From Sindora glabra (Eukaryota; Streptophyta; Magnoliopsida; Fabales; Fabaceae), in contig CM035236.1 of the NCBI GenBank assembly GCA_020226215.1, positions 4,593,001 through 4,657,000 of the forward strand: DNA of 64,000 bases. Reading direction: 5' to 3'. The translations under genes and the position numbers were made by a program. The notes beneath the pieces are model-generated. The model saw only the letters and a list, made by a program, of their open reading frames with translations, searched no databases and was not told the origin of the DNA. Below are positions 45,534 to 57,587 of the stretch, piece after piece (the first letter of the stretch is position 1; each line of letters begins with the position of its first letter).

Positions 45534-46589
45534 GTCAATAAAACTCTCACCTGAAATTAATTCCGAAAAAGATAATTGTATTTGATAAGATTTGGAGACA
45601 CACAATCTTTAAATTGTCATTTGTTTCTTTTTCATCTAAAAATATTATCCCTCCTTAGAATAAGTAAGAGCGTGAATGATTACTTATATTAAACATTAAT
45701 CTAAACTTATTAAATTAGCGAAATAATTTTAGTGCATTTGATATCCGCAAACTAAATGTAAAATTAAATGATAAGTCCCTGAATATATTCAGCATGGGAA
45801 CACATATTGGATTTGCTAAGCGAGACTTCAACCTCCTAAATATTCAAGAAAATATTACATCTTTAACAATTTTAAAAAGATAATTCTTTGTTTATTATAA
45901 AAGTATATAATTCAATACTTAAAATAAAAAAATTTCTTATGTAGGAATTATAACACTTAAAATGTTCAGTATTATTAAACACACCTTAAATTATTCTTGA
46001 AAAAAAAAGAAAAATAAGCGCATTTATAAAATAAAACCTGCAATAGTGTGTGTTCTACAAATAGTGACCAATCCTATACTTTGGTTTGTCTTACACCTTT
46101 TAGCCTAAGAAATGTCCTCGAAGATAAAATTCTTATTCTTTCATCATATAAACTATATTGGTACGTGATGTGCTCAATGCCTTGCATGCACACGATGACC
46201 ATATTATCATTGCATCGTCAGTATCAACTTCAACGCGTCTTTCTGAGAGGAAAAGGTAGAAATCTTCCAACCAAGATGGTCTATAAAGACATGCATGAAC
46301 TTTTTATAAGAATGACAACAAATTTGGACAATTCATTTCTTTGTTTTCTTAAAGAATGCTAACATACATGAAGACTTGGTCAGTTTCCATTTTCCTCGTT
46401 CAATTCTTGCCTATTTCGTGTTTTATTGTTTGACATAAATCCCAAGTTTTTTATTTTTTTTCAAACAGATAAATTCCAAGTATTTGGAGCATTCCGGATG
46501 TCCTGACTAGTTGATCATGGCGGCTGCATTCTCATAAAAGGAGACCGGATGGAAGCAATAACGAGGTATGAAAAAAATTTGAGGATAAC
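45534..46589. other. Intergenic DNA, no gene recognised
   Basis: A 104-codon plus-strand frame at 46048-46362 lies in ordinary-complexity sequence. I recognise no domain, and it has no clear start context, so it is noted but not called. Confidence 0.4.
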
Positions 46590-47173
46590 GCTGGATTTGA
46601 TTGGATTGAATGAAATGAAAATAAGAAAAAAAATGACTAAAAAAATTTGTTTAATAGGCATTATATATGATGAAATTTTTATTTCATAATAAAGTCTTAT
46701 TATAAAATAATATTTTTATACTTATATTATTCATATTTTTTATATATTTCAATCTCACTATTTATTAATAAATAAAAAATAATATTACTTTTTAATGTTT
46801 TTCTGTTTAAATATTGGGATAATTATATTTTAATAATATAATTTCACATAAAATATTTTGTGACTCTTTATAAAAATTATTTAATATAAAATTTGATAAA
46901 TTAAAATTTCTATATTTTTATTATAGAAGTGCTTTGTTAATTAAAAAATTGATAATAAAATTTAATATTTGATAATTTTTTATTATTGATCATATAATAT
47001 ATTTTAATAATATTAAATTATTAATAAAATATTTATTACTTTTTAAATAAGAATATTATTATTGGTCATTTTATTTTTATATTATTTTAGCATATCAAAT
47101 ATAAAATAGAATAAAATAATTTTTTACATCAAATATGATTATAAAATAGTTATTCATACCAATCAAATGCAAC
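46590..47173. mobile_element. Probable MITE with GATTTGATTGG-type inverted ends
   Basis: Left end GCTGGATTTGATTGGATTGA and reverse complement of right end GTTGCATTTGATTGGTATGA pair with few mismatches. About 580 bp of AT-rich interior, no coding capacity. Target duplication not fixed. Confidence 0.6.
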
Positions 47174-48290
47174 ATGAGTATAAATCGAATTTGTACATTT
47201 CTTCAAACCGCGACATTTCTATTAAAAATTAATTCAAGCAAGTTTCGTTTGGAAGGTGGCTAATAAAAACACGATATATTAAACACCAGCACACAAATTA
47301 GTTTATTACTAATCGTACTATCATATCACAGTCTATTTTATTTATCTCCGACAAACATTCCTCGTCATAGGATTTTGATGGCATTGAAGACCCACACCAC
47401 CAAATTCACAATAATGTTTACAACACTGTACATATAACTAAGTAAGCTTATCAAGATCTTCGCTGACTTAAAAGTGGGATGGACAGTTTGCAGTAGTCCA
47501 AATTTGTACATATTTAGCAAGAAATCATGAACCAAGGTCAACCTCTCCAGACAATTTTTGATTTGCTTTCTTTTCTTTTATCTTTTATGTGTTTATTTCT
47601 GTTGTTGCAAGTGTTCAGAGATTCTAGTCTAGATTACTAGCACATCTTAGGTACATATATCCTCTTCCTTTGCATCCATTTTCAATGAAACATGGAAAAA
47701 AATAAAAAGATTTTTTGTTGCAAATTTATTATTATATTATATAAGGCTGATCATAATAAATTGGATTTTTCTAATCTATATATATGATACATAGGATAAG
47801 GACTAATTAATACTAATTGAAATAAGAATTTTTCTCATAAAAGTAACACAAACTAATGAAGTAATTAATTATAATTTATTTTTATGAGAAACAGGTGAAT
47901 TATTTCATTAATTATTGTCACTTTTATGAGAAAAAACTTAATTGACATAAGTATTAATTAGCTCTTATCTTATGCAATGCATAAGTTAGAAAAACCCATG
48001 TCCATGATTGAAAGTATGCAGCTTAAATATACTATCTGCTATTTTGTAATAAATGGGATTGAGCAAATGTCTTTTTTTCTTTTTTCCTTTTTACTCAGTT
48101 ACTCTGTTTTACGAACACTATAATTATTAATTATGAGCCATATTAATCAATGGATTTGTAATGCAGTCAAGTTCTTTTTCGTTCACTAATTGCCGTAGGT
48201 TCTTGCATATGATAATTTGAATGAATATTTAAACAAAAAAGGCATGACACAGTATATGTCAAACATATTCACATTGATATTTGTTTCAAA
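47174..48290. other. Downstream flank of lipase gene, no gene recognised
   Basis: Includes a small inverted repeat around 47820-47960 (TAATTGAAATAAGAATTTTT against AAAAACTTAATTGACATAAG, and TTTTATGAGAAACAGG / CTTTTATGAGAAAAAA in opposite sense). The final 200 bp or so is presumably 3' UTR of the lipase. Confidence 0.4.
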
Positions 48291-49922
48291 TTAAGATGGA
48301 CTGGGCAAACAACCAGACATGGAAAATGATCTCTGTCTGTCAAGATTCACACTCAAGGCATCTTTATTACTCTTGCTAGTATACAACTTCTTTATATTTG
48401 ATCTTTGATCTTGCAGCAGTCTTGCCAAGCTTCTCTTCGCATTTGCCCTAAATGGACTGTTAGACGCCAAGAATCCATCCACCAAGTGCAAGTAAGCCTC
48501 CAAGTCATGACAACAAGCCATGTCAGCATCCGGCTTCAAGTACGGAGACATCTTCGTGTCGACACGTAGCTCCGCCCCAACGTGCGAATACGCCAACGGC
48601 GTGTTCTTATCAAGCATGTCCAGAACCCCAGCAACCTTGGAGCTCCTTAGTTTCTGCTCAAGTTCTTCGCTCACAAACATACCAGGAACTCTAGTGATCA
48701 CGTCTTGGGAGTTCACTATTCTCAGCACTTTGACGTTTTGGGCTGTGATGCGATTTCCAAAGGCCTTATTACCCACTCGAGGCCCACCAAAAGAGAAAAC
48801 AGCCACAGGCGGGACTTCTGGGCTGCATGTGCTAATCTCATCAGCCACCAGCAAAGCCAGTGCAGCACCGAGACTATGGCCGGTGACCGTGATGCTGAGG
48901 GTCTCGCCCTCATACACTTCCATGAGCCGTTTGATTTCTTCAATCACGGACTCGGCTAGGCTTGTTACGTGGGCCCCATTGGTCTTGTACAGGCTCAAGA
49001 ACCCACACTCTACTTTGGGCTTTCCATGGGTTGGGTCCTCTTTTCCATCAACATCATTCAATTGGGCTCGCATATTTTCGGCCCACTCGAGACACGTTGC
49101 TGTTCCGCGGAGGGAGATCACTATGTCTCTCCTGCCCATCCTTGCTATCTCTCTCCTATCATCGCAAACAGCGACATATCCGATCCAACTTGATCGCTGG
49201 GTCATCCAGCCAAGATCCGGAGCCACATCGTCGACCCATTTGGGCAACCCGATGGAAGATGTGGCGTAGAGACTCTTCGTGACCTTATAGGATCTATCAG
49301 GCAACACCACATGGCGAGGCATCGGCGGCTCCTCCGCTGACATGGCAGGATTGGAGTGAAAAGAATGATAAGCCGCTTGTACAAACTCGCCGTACCTTAC
49401 CACTTCTCGCCGGAGATTTTCATCCAAAGGATCAACAAGACCTTTCCAATCGTTGCTGCCGTGATATTCCGTCCACCGGCTTCCTAGTATGTTCCTCGGA
49501 GAATACTCCATCGTCTTCGACGACAACATCCGCTGTAAGCGGTTGAGATGCCGCGGCGACATTTCTTCAGTTGCTTTCATCTCAGGCCATAATCTCGCTA
49601 GACTAAGGCCTTCCAGAATGCTCCTTCCTTTCTTTTCCGTTGAACCACTGTTAGTTTCATTTTGGATTGGTTGTTGCTCTTGGTGTTGGTTTTGGTTTGG
49701 AGCCGGTGTTTGCTTTTCCAGGAGCTTATCAAGGTTTGCGAGGTGCAACCGGGTGGCCTCGGTAGTTGTGATCGATTTCATATACTGTGAAGAAGACGGC
49801 GATTGTGATGGCTTCACAGAAGGATTCAAGGGAGAGGCTTGGCATCTGAAACTGGCACGTCTTGCTTGAAACATGTGAAGGTTTTGTGCCGGTATGGTGG
49901 ATCCGATTTGCATCATCATCAT
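48291..49922 (-). CDS. DAD1-like phospholipase A1 (PLA1-I gamma type), plastid-targeted, intronless
   Basis: A 543-residue class 3 lipase. The nucleophile elbow TGHSLG places Ser350 as catalytic serine, with Asp407 (NSQDVITRVP) and His472 (CCHDLEAYLHL) completing the triad. An oxyanion-loop block IVISLRGTATCLEWAEN (267-283) precedes it. Residues 1-50 are rich in Ser, Pro and basic residues with few acids, like a chloroplast transit peptide. A low-complexity Gln/Pro/Asn stretch (72-95) links it to the conserved WPEM...LSPRNILGSRW region. This matches the PLA1-I gamma1/2/3 (DALL) group, sn-1 acyl hydrolases of plastid phospho- and galactolipids connected to jasmonate precursors and stress or senescence. 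Single exon, usual for the group. Start chosen at the first of four Met codons. TTTAAATA at 50042-50049 is a likely TATA box. DAD1 itself is shorter, so the gamma group fits best. Confidence 0.93.
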   Translation of the reverse strand: MMMMQIGSTIPAQNLHMFQARRASFRCQASPLNPSVKPSQSPSSSQYMKSITTTEATRLHLANLDKLLEKQTPAPNQNQHQEQQPIQNETNSGSTEKKGRSILEGLSLARLWPEMKATEEMSPRHLNRLQRMLSSKTMEYSPRNILGSRWTEYHGSNDWKGLVDPLDENLRREVVRYGEFVQAAYHSFHSNPAMSAEEPPMPRHVVLPDRSYKVTKSLYATSSIGLPKWVDDVAPDLGWMTQRSSWIGYVAVCDDRREIARMGRRDIVISLRGTATCLEWAENMRAQLNDVDGKEDPTHGKPKVECGFLSLYKTNGAHVTSLAESVIEEIKRLMEVYEGETLSITVTGHSLGAALALLVADEISTCSPEVPPVAVFSFGGPRVGNKAFGNRITAQNVKVLRIVNSQDVITRVPGMFVSEELEQKLRSSKVAGVLDMLDKNTPLAYSHVGAELRVDTKMSPYLKPDADMACCHDLEAYLHLVDGFLASNSPFRANAKRSLARLLQDQRSNIKKLYTSKSNKDALSVNLDRQRSFSMSGCLPSPS

Positions 49923-50467
49923 GATTAATTATCTGAAGATTGCTCTGCGATTTATGCGTATAAGAAAGTGTCAATGTAAGAAACTCAGAGAAAGCCCTTA
50001 AACTACTTGAAACCAAGTATGGTGGAAGGATTCAACTATCGTATTTAAATGTCCCCCTCTTTCCTTTTGCCACTATTTTTTTGCCATAATTACGAATGCA
50101 ACCATTTGTGGGAAAAGGGTACATCCGAGTTGGGCGGTAGGGGTAAATGAGAAAAAGGAAGTCATTATATTATATGGGGACCATTTCTCTGCGTTGAGTG
50201 ATATTATTAACGTTGACAAGGGAAGACGGTGAGGTTGTTCGTTCCATAAAGGTCTGCGGACATGCGAATCAGCGTAACTCGGTTTGGCATTAATTGACCG
50301 AATTACCCCTCCATAATCAGGATATCATGGCTATTTTTATTGATAATCGAGGACATGGGTTTGACTTTTCATAACAGGCTAGGCGACATTATGTCTACAC
50401 GATGTCCACTTTTCTTGTACGGTCTACAAGCCCTACAAGAATTAAAAAAAAAACGATGATGTTCATA
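49923..50467. promoter_or_regulatory. Upstream region of lipase gene
   Basis: Less AT-rich than the surroundings. Holds the TATA-like ATTTAAAT at 50042-50049, about 120 bp before the start codon, and CCGAGTTGGGCGG near 50126. No G-box seen. Regulation cannot be inferred further. Confidence 0.4.
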
Positions 50468-50776
50468 TCTTCCGTTTCTTCTTATTCATCGTATTTAAAA
50501 AAAATTATTTTTTTATTTATTATTTTATAATTTTAATAAAATATTAAATATTTTTTTATAAATTTATTCTTCTCATTCATTAATAAATATTTTATTATTT
50601 TATATTATTAGTCAACTTACATTTATTTCTTTATATATTTCTCTTTATTTTTAATTATTTTAATTTTTATACATAAAGAATAATCTTGTAAAATTTATTA
50701 AAAATAAATAAATTTAATTAATTTCTTAATATATGTGAAATCGATTAATGGCAACAGATAAATAGAAACAAAAGGA
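50468..50776 (+). mobile_element. Stowaway-like MITE, family S copy 2
   Basis: Flanked by TA at 50466-50467 and 50777-50778. Ends TCTTCCGTTTCTTCTTATTC and reverse complement TCCTTTTGTTTCTATTTATC are imperfect inverted repeats. The CTCCGTTCCTTTTTATT-type end and TA duplication fit Tc1/mariner-derived MITEs. The next copy starts 44 bp away in the same direction. Confidence 0.7.
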
Positions 50777-50819
50777 TAAAAAAAAAATTTTAAAATGATG
50801 ATGTCATGCTTAAGTGATA

Positions 50820-51133
50820 TCCTCTGTTCCTTTTTATTTATCGTATTTAAAAAAAAAATATTTCTTTTTATCTATCGCTTTAGAATTCAAATGAAATATT
50901 AAATATTCTTTTTTCAAATCTATCATTCTCTTTCATTAATAAATGATTTATTATTTTATATTATTAGTCAACTTACATTTATTTCTTTACATGTTTCTCT
51001 TTATTTTTAATTATTTTAATTTTTATGCATAAAGGATAATCTTATAAAACTTATTAAAAATAAATAAATTTAATTATTTTCTTAATATGTGTGAAATCGA
51101 TTAATGACAATAGATAAATAAAAACGGAGCAAG
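50820..51133 (+). mobile_element. Stowaway-like MITE, family S copy 3
   Basis: 314 bp, TA on both sides. Shares long blocks with copy 2, such as ATTAGTCAACTTACATTTAT and GTGAAATCGATTAATG. Inverted ends TCCTCTGTTCCTTTTTATTT and CTTGCTCCGTTTTTATTTA. Confidence 0.72.
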
Positions 51134-51418
51134 TATTTAATTTCTCGGTTGTATTTGGGTTGTTGTCTTTTTTTTAAAATGGTTATTGTACTTAAATTAA
51201 ATTAATGGATGAGAAATCATCCAATCTGATTAATAAGATGGTTCAATGTGACTAATTCTAACGATTTAAGGAATTAAATGAAGGTATCGTATTTGAAACC
51301 AGGAAAGTACTGGAAAATTGAAAAGTATAATATCCATGCAGAAAAATATGAGAACCTAAAAAGTCAACCTTAATGCCGTTACTTTCTCCAAAATCCTGGC
51401 GCCTTCTATTTTCTTCCC

Positions 51419-51443
51419 CCTCCCCCCCCCCCCTTTTTTTTTT
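51419..51443 (+). repeat. Homopyrimidine tract with poly(C) and poly(T)
   Basis: A run of about 13 C (after CCCCCT) followed directly by about 10 T; part of a pyrimidine-only stretch from about 51405. Such tracts can form triplexes. No regulatory role is shown. Confidence 0.9.
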
Positions 51444-51531
51444 CTTGACAATTGCCATCTTAATTTTTTCGTTAAGATGTTTTACTCGAATAAAACTGAT
51501 TGGTCTGTGGTTTAAATGATGCCAAATTACA

Positions 51532-51533
<2 letters not shown>

Positions 51534-51590
<57 letters not shown>

Positions 51591-51591
51591 T
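51534..51591. repeat. (ATT)n microsatellite, about 19 units
   Basis: Uninterrupted ATT run of about 58 bp; translated on the minus strand it gives a meaningless poly-Asn frame. Confidence 0.95.
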
Positions 51592-51874
51592 AAGTTGAAA
51601 CAGCTTGAAGAGCTCAAAGCATGTCATTGCAGGAATTAAAAGCTTGAAATATGCAGTAAAATGTTTGAATATTGAATTGTAGATCAATTCAAGTCAAATA
51701 CTTCTGCCTCACACAAAACTGAAAAACTCAAAATGTTGATATGTTGAACCCAGGTTCTAGCTAGTATCCGCGTCATACAGACTCTTCCGGAAAGATTCTA
51801 CTTGCATCTTTTATATCAACAAATAGATAATAGGTAGTTCAAAAATGGCAAGCCTATTCCAAATAATCTCTTTT

Positions 51875-51877
<3 letters not shown>

Positions 51878-51952
<75 letters not shown>
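51878..51952. repeat. (TA)n microsatellite, about 37 units
   Basis: About 75 bp of perfect TA dinucleotide repeat; self-complementary, so it can extrude a hairpin. Confidence 0.95.
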
Positions 51953-51955
<3 letters not shown>

Positions 51956-52129
51956 CTCAAAATGACTAAGAATAAGATTTTGACACCTGTCGATATTTTT
52001 GATGATGCAACAGTAGCACGTTATTTATAGAAACTTTTTCTTTCTAAGTTTCTATTCGAATTAAAATATTATATGTGTATAGTTTGCATTCTTTCTATTA
52101 AAAAAGACAAAAAATTGCAAGGCGATTAA

Positions 52130-53180
52130 TAATTAAATGCTCTCTTATACTATCATCTGTTACAAATATAAATTCATTAATAGCTGCTTTTAAATTCTAT
52201 AACTTGTTAGTGATGATGAGCAACCCTTTGACCTTCTAACAATGCCACCACGGCTGCAGTTGAATTTAGGTCGATTTGATAAGTTACATTTTTTTATTTT
52301 TATTTAGTTTCAATCATGATTCTTGTTTAGATCGTAAGTGCCGGATGAGCTTGATAAGCAACCAAATTCATATAAATATTAACTATCATCTGTTCTAAAT
52401 ATAAATATTGTTTAGACCATCATCTGTTATAAATATAACTTCATTAATAGCTGCTTTTAAATTCTATAACTTGCTGAGGATGATGCTGGATAAAATTTTT
52501 GATGGCATATTAGTAATAAAATTAATGGTGGAATTTCAGTGTGAGCCTGCGTTCCAACTAATTTTTTTTTAAATTTCACATAAATCCATATATATCATTT
52601 AAAATATTTTACTGGTATTTAAATTTTACTCCAATTGAAATATTAAAACATAGTTATGCACACCAACCTTGAGGCCTTAGCTCCACCACTGCTAAAAAGA
52701 CTGTGCTTCTTCCATATAAATATTATTAAACATATTATTTTTATTGTAATATCTTGATTTGATAAAAAAATATTTTTGGTAGAAAATCAATTGATTTCGA
52801 AAAAAAAATCAGATGATTGAATTAAAAAATAATGTATTGGATAATATTTATATAAAAATAGTAATTTGTAATATTAATATGTTACTAATTTCATGAAAAT
52901 GAGTAACACTTTGACCTTCTAACAATGCCGCCACGGCTACAGCTGAATTTTGGTCTATACGATAAGTTGCCTTTTTTTTTTCTAACAAGTATATCAGTTC
53001 TATCAATGTATTAATAATTTAAATCTTAAATATTATGTAATTTAAATAAAATCTAATGGTAAAAATTAGAGATGTATCAATAGCACCATAATTTCTTTTA
53101 TTTTTTTAGTTTTTTGTTTCAATCATTCTTGTTTGGATCGGATGAGCTTAATAAGCAACCAAATTCATAGAGATTTCAAT
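52130..53180. repeat. Locally duplicated block, three interleaved repeat words
   Basis: CTTTGACCTTCTAACAATGC with CCACGGCT is at about 52227 and 52911. ATGAGCTTGATAAGCAACCA with AATTCATA is at about 52345 and 53145. TTCATTAATAGCTGCTTTTA with AATTCTATAACTTG is at about 52172 and 52441. The copies keep order but not spacing, so the region grew by at least two duplications. No coding function recognised. Confidence 0.75.
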
Positions 53181-54570
53181 CGTCGAATCTAGGTAGCCTT
53201 GGTATTATATGCATTTGTGTATCTTGTAAGAAACATATTATTTGTAGTTAGGTTTATCTTCCTAACTACATACATGTACTCGTGGTATTCTCCCATCTCT
53301 TTCTTAACCGCATAGCATGTGGAGGTTAATAATTTTATTTTTTTAATTAAATAAAATATATATTATTAATTTAATAATAAAATAATAAATATATTAAACT
53401 CAATATATCATTATTAATGATATATTTATTGTAAAAATAAATAAATCAAGTGGATTTAAATATTTTTAATTATTGCATTATATTTTAAAATTAAAAAAAG
53501 TAAAAATTCTCAATCTTCAAACATAAAGACGTGGAGATTAACAGTCTTTTTCTCTTTTTTTTTTTTATTTTTGGAATTGAAATGATGACAAGTTGTGGGT
53601 ACATCCAGGTGCTACCTGCGCTCGCAGCATCTGCCGAATCTCAAAGCACGGGTAATGTTGGACGCCTTTTTCTTTGCCGCATTATATCACCAAAGTATGA
53701 TGATTCAATTCATTAATCACTTTTCTCTGGACTAAAAATCCTCACATGTTTTTTCCATTTTTAATGCAACGTTTTTGTAAGCTAAGAGCATTGCTCCTTT
53801 TTCTTTTAATATCTTTAATTCAAATACAGGATAGGACTATTATTAATAATTAATATATGAGGGTTTCTGTTCGAAACTTGAAAGTCATTTGCTATATGTG
53901 AAAACTAAATTTCTGTAAAAAATTAAATTTTTTAGGAAGTTATTTTCTATGTAATTTATTTTAAAAAATTTTTAATATTGTTTAGTTAATAAAAAAAAGT
54001 TACATTTTTCAAAATATAAAAGTTATATAAGAGGAGTAAGTAAATGATTTTTTATAGAATTTACAATCTGTGAAAAATATAATTTTTTATATTTTATAAG
54101 TAATTAAATAATTTTTTATTTTTTATTTTTAAAAAAATATAATTTTTAATATTTTTCTGCAAACTAAATACCTTGATTTATAGTTGCACAGGTGACCGGC
54201 CTAACTCGATGTAAAAAAGTACACTGAATATTAAAAAATGAAATTGACTTTATTTTGGAAGATAAGTACGCGGGATAGTGTGGATCCACCTTGAATTACA
54301 CGTTTCCCAAAATGAATAATTGAATTGAGTTGAATGGAACATTATGATTGGGCAACTCCCACTAGCTTAGATCGAGCACTATGCAAATGTGCTTGAAACT
54401 CTGTGATACTTAAAAAAGGCAGAACACATGATTAATAGAAGAGAAAAGTTCATGTACTTGGCGCATTTCGGAAATGGGAATCGCCCTTTTTCACCGCACA
54501 TCACAACATTGGCATTGACAAGAGGACTCCATTGTTTGAATCATGATTTGCACAGGCATATTTTTGTAAG
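53181..54570. other. Intergenic DNA, no gene recognised
   Basis: AT-rich with short ordinary-complexity patches (53575-53720, 54250-54560). Short frames there show no domain. Confidence 0.4.
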
Positions 54571-54862
54571 AGTGAGGCTCTGTTTATTTTTTAAAAGGAT
54601 AATTTTAATTGATAATTTTTACTTTTTTATATGAATGAAAATAGTAGATATTTTCATATGTTGTTATTATAAAAATAATTTATAGAAGTATAATAGTAAA
54701 AAATAATAATAATATCCTTTTTAAAAAAGATGAAATCAATTTTTGTTAAATTTATTAAATTTAATATTGGATATATCAATTATTTTATACTATTTATTAA
54801 TTTATAACTATATTTTTATAAAAAATATTTTATATTAAAATAAACAAAACTTAAGTCTCACC
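54571..54862. mobile_element. Probable MITE with TGAGGCTCTGTTTATTTT-type ends
   Basis: Left AGTGAGGCTCTGTTTATTTT and reverse complement of right end GGTGAGACTTAAGTTTTGTT with TATTTT form imperfect inverted repeats around about 290 bp of AT-rich DNA. Confidence 0.55.
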
Positions 54863-57278
54863 ACCAAAAAGTTAATCTTACACACTTATATACCTCCAAA
54901 AAGTTTGGTATTCAAGGAGAGAGATTCAACTCTCACACCTATCCCAATCCCTTTCATTCATTAAGGAGTGTCAGATAGATCATAATTTACAAATCTATTC
55001 ACATCCATCATGAGTTTTAATCGATTTGAACCTTTAAATTAGGTTTGTTTTTTATATAGGTAATACAAGCCTATTTGTTATGAATTTGATTTATGTCAGG
55101 TCAACTTATATTCACCAAAATTTACAGACTCACAATTAAAATTTATAGATCAATTCCTTTTGTTACAAATTTTAACGAGTTTGAACTTTTGAAATTGAAC
55201 CTTTTGTTACCCGTCAATTCGTCACAAATCAATCCATATTGTGAAAAATTATCCATTTTACACCGTTATGCCCATCCCAATCACTCCCTTAATGTAGGAA
55301 TGTAAGGGGAATAAAAAAGAAAAATTAATTCCTTTCCCTTTTTTTTATCTCATGAAGTTTATTTTTCTCATTTATATTTCACTAAATATTTGTATTAATT
55401 TTGATTCAATGAAATATTAAATTATCTAATTTTATCCTTTTTTGTAATGATAAAAGTTATTAAATTACAAGAAATATACTTGTAAGGTGAGGGGATTGAA
55501 TTCAGATTGTAAAGAAAGATAAAACTTTCAATGAGCATCATATATCATTTGAGCCGAAAGTTCTTAATTCCAATTTTATTCTTTTACTAATATTTATATA
55601 AAAATTAATTCTCTTACCTAAGAGGATAGAATTGAATAAATTAATATTTACATAAAATTAATGTAAAATATTTTACAAATTTAAAAGTGAGATAAATGAA
55701 TACTACGTATATAAAAAAATGAGCTTTGCTCAATTTTGAAATCATCATTCCTTTTCAACCATTAAAGATTAAAGTAGATGAGGCTAAATTAGTCTTTAAA
55801 TGAAATAGGCTAAGCTTACGTAGAAAAAAAAATAGCCTAGCCTAACTTATAAACTTGTGATAGGTTAAAAATTTGGCATGATATGATTTATACATATTCT
55901 TTTAAGGCCTAACTTGATTTATTAGCCTGTATAGGCCTATTAATAATTACTAAATATTCTGAAATAATACTATTAGGAATAGAATCAAGTTGAGTCAAAT
56001 TAAGTTTTAATATAATAAAATATAACTCAATTAATATAGAAAATTGTTCAAGCTCAAACTAATAATAAGATTTTAATTTAAACTTGCCTTTACTAAAAAT
56101 TGTAAAGTTCAAAGGTTAGTTTAATTTGAACTTGATTCAAATTTGATTCGATCCTCAATAGATAAAAACATCATAATGATACTTATAATTCAATCACTTA
56201 AATAATTATAATTATAATTATAATATAACCTAAAATTAAGAGAATAAGAATGTATTAGAATTTTTCATTCACTTTTTAAATATATGTAAAATATTCTCTA
56301 AATATTATATATATATATATAATATGGGTTAGCCTAGTACATCACTAGATTAAGTTTTAAATAATATAACCTAACTTGTTTTTGTAAAATGAATCAAAAG
56401 TTTGGTTCAAACCTATTCTATTTTCCAAATAAGTAAGGCTAAAAGAGGCTTATAGGCTAGCTAGCTTGCTTCAACCTTTATTAGCCATTACTTGCTACCT
56501 GTTTTTCTTTTCACCTTCTATATATCTAATGATTTTTTTCCATGCAATTTTGTGAGGTTGTATACATACCCACTTTTATGCTTACCGTTATATCCTAATA
56601 TGGTTGTCAAAAGGGTAATACAAATAGATTCATATGAATTTTGACCTATACAAATTGATTCATATTACTTGTTAAAAAATATTGAATTTGAAGGGGTTCA
56701 AGTCCATCTATATCTATGTGGATATAGGCTTGTTTGCAGACTTTAATTGCAAGTACACTAACTAGTCCATATTCGTTTAGTTTGCATAAACTTCGATTTA
56801 CACAAATTGATACATATTACTTATGAAAAAAAAGGGGATCCAATTTTGAAGGTTCGAATTCATCAAAGTTTATAAACTACTCTGTATTACTTATGAATTA
56901 AAATTTATTTTATGGCTCTACTTATGGATTAACTCAAGATAATATAATAAGATTAAAAATTACTAAATTAAAAATATTTAATTATAATTATTTATTTTTT
57001 AATAAATATAATTAAATAATTTCAATCTAATTATTTTTATAACTCTTACATTATCTTATTACACAATAAAAATTACCACTCTATCTTTCATTTTCCTTCC
57101 TCAATGATTTAGACGCATGAATTTATTTTAAGTTAATATATTAAAATATAAAATATTATAAATCTTTTCATGGATATTATATGATCTTGTATTTATGTTA
57201 AAACTAAAAATCATAAAAGCTTATAGTTGAAATAACTTTTTCATGAAAAAATTGTTATACTTTTGTTAGGAAGATATT
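54863..57278. other. Intergenic DNA with degraded repeats
   Basis: Several stretches (55010-55290, 55790-56110, 56430-56480, 56600-56940) contain recurring words such as AGGCCTAT, AGCCTATT, GGTTCAAG, ACAAATTGATTCATATTACT and TTCGATTTACACAAATTGAT. The last two show an internal repeat of about 190 bp at 56649 and 56789. They look like worn non-coding transposons related to the hAT-like element at 57279. No gene seen. Confidence 0.45.
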
Positions 57279-57579
57279 TAAAGGTGCTTAATAGGTCAGT
57301 TTACACAACATGTGGGTCAAGCTCATTTAGGTCTAGTCTACAAAGGTTTATATTTTATATGGGCTTATTTTAATCGATTTGGTCCACATAAAAGCTCAAA
57401 AAACTTATAGATTTTGCTTTATAAATGGGCTTGGCCCATAGGCCAACCTGTAGCTCACACGGGTCAAGTCTATTTAAGCTTATATTTTTTACGAGCCTAC
57501 TTTTGGCAAACTCAATTTACAAAAAGTTCGCAAATCGATTTTATAGGCCTGCAGGCCGGAGGCCTCTTAAGCACTCTTA
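57279..57579. mobile_element. Non-autonomous hAT-like element, 8-bp target duplication
   Basis: 301 bp with ends TAAAGGTGCTTAATAGG and reverse complement TAAGAGTGCTTAAGAGG, flanked by AAGATATT at 57271-57278 and 57580-57587. Near the right end lies the palindrome GGCCTGCAGGCC. The interior is rich in GGCTT/AAGCC words. Same type of ends and duplication length as the element at 10056. Confidence 0.75.
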
Positions 57580-57587
57580 AAGATATT

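Noticed and set aside
46048..46362. 104-codon plus-strand frame
   Set aside because: No domain, no homologue recalled, and no start or splice context; length is within chance for such sequence.
48520..49269. Long plus-strand open frame of 249 codons opposite the lipase gene
   Set aside because: It is the antisense shadow of the lipase coding sequence. It has no domain, and its composition follows the codons of the real gene.
51258..51617. 119-codon minus-strand frame with a poly-Asn run
   Set aside because: The frame is created by the (ATT)n microsatellite and the poly(C) tract; nothing conserved is seen.
14551..51952. Microsatellites considered as parts of a CRISPR or other repeat-spacer array
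   Set aside because: They are simple di- and trinucleotide runs without spacers, and the genome is a plant nuclear genome.
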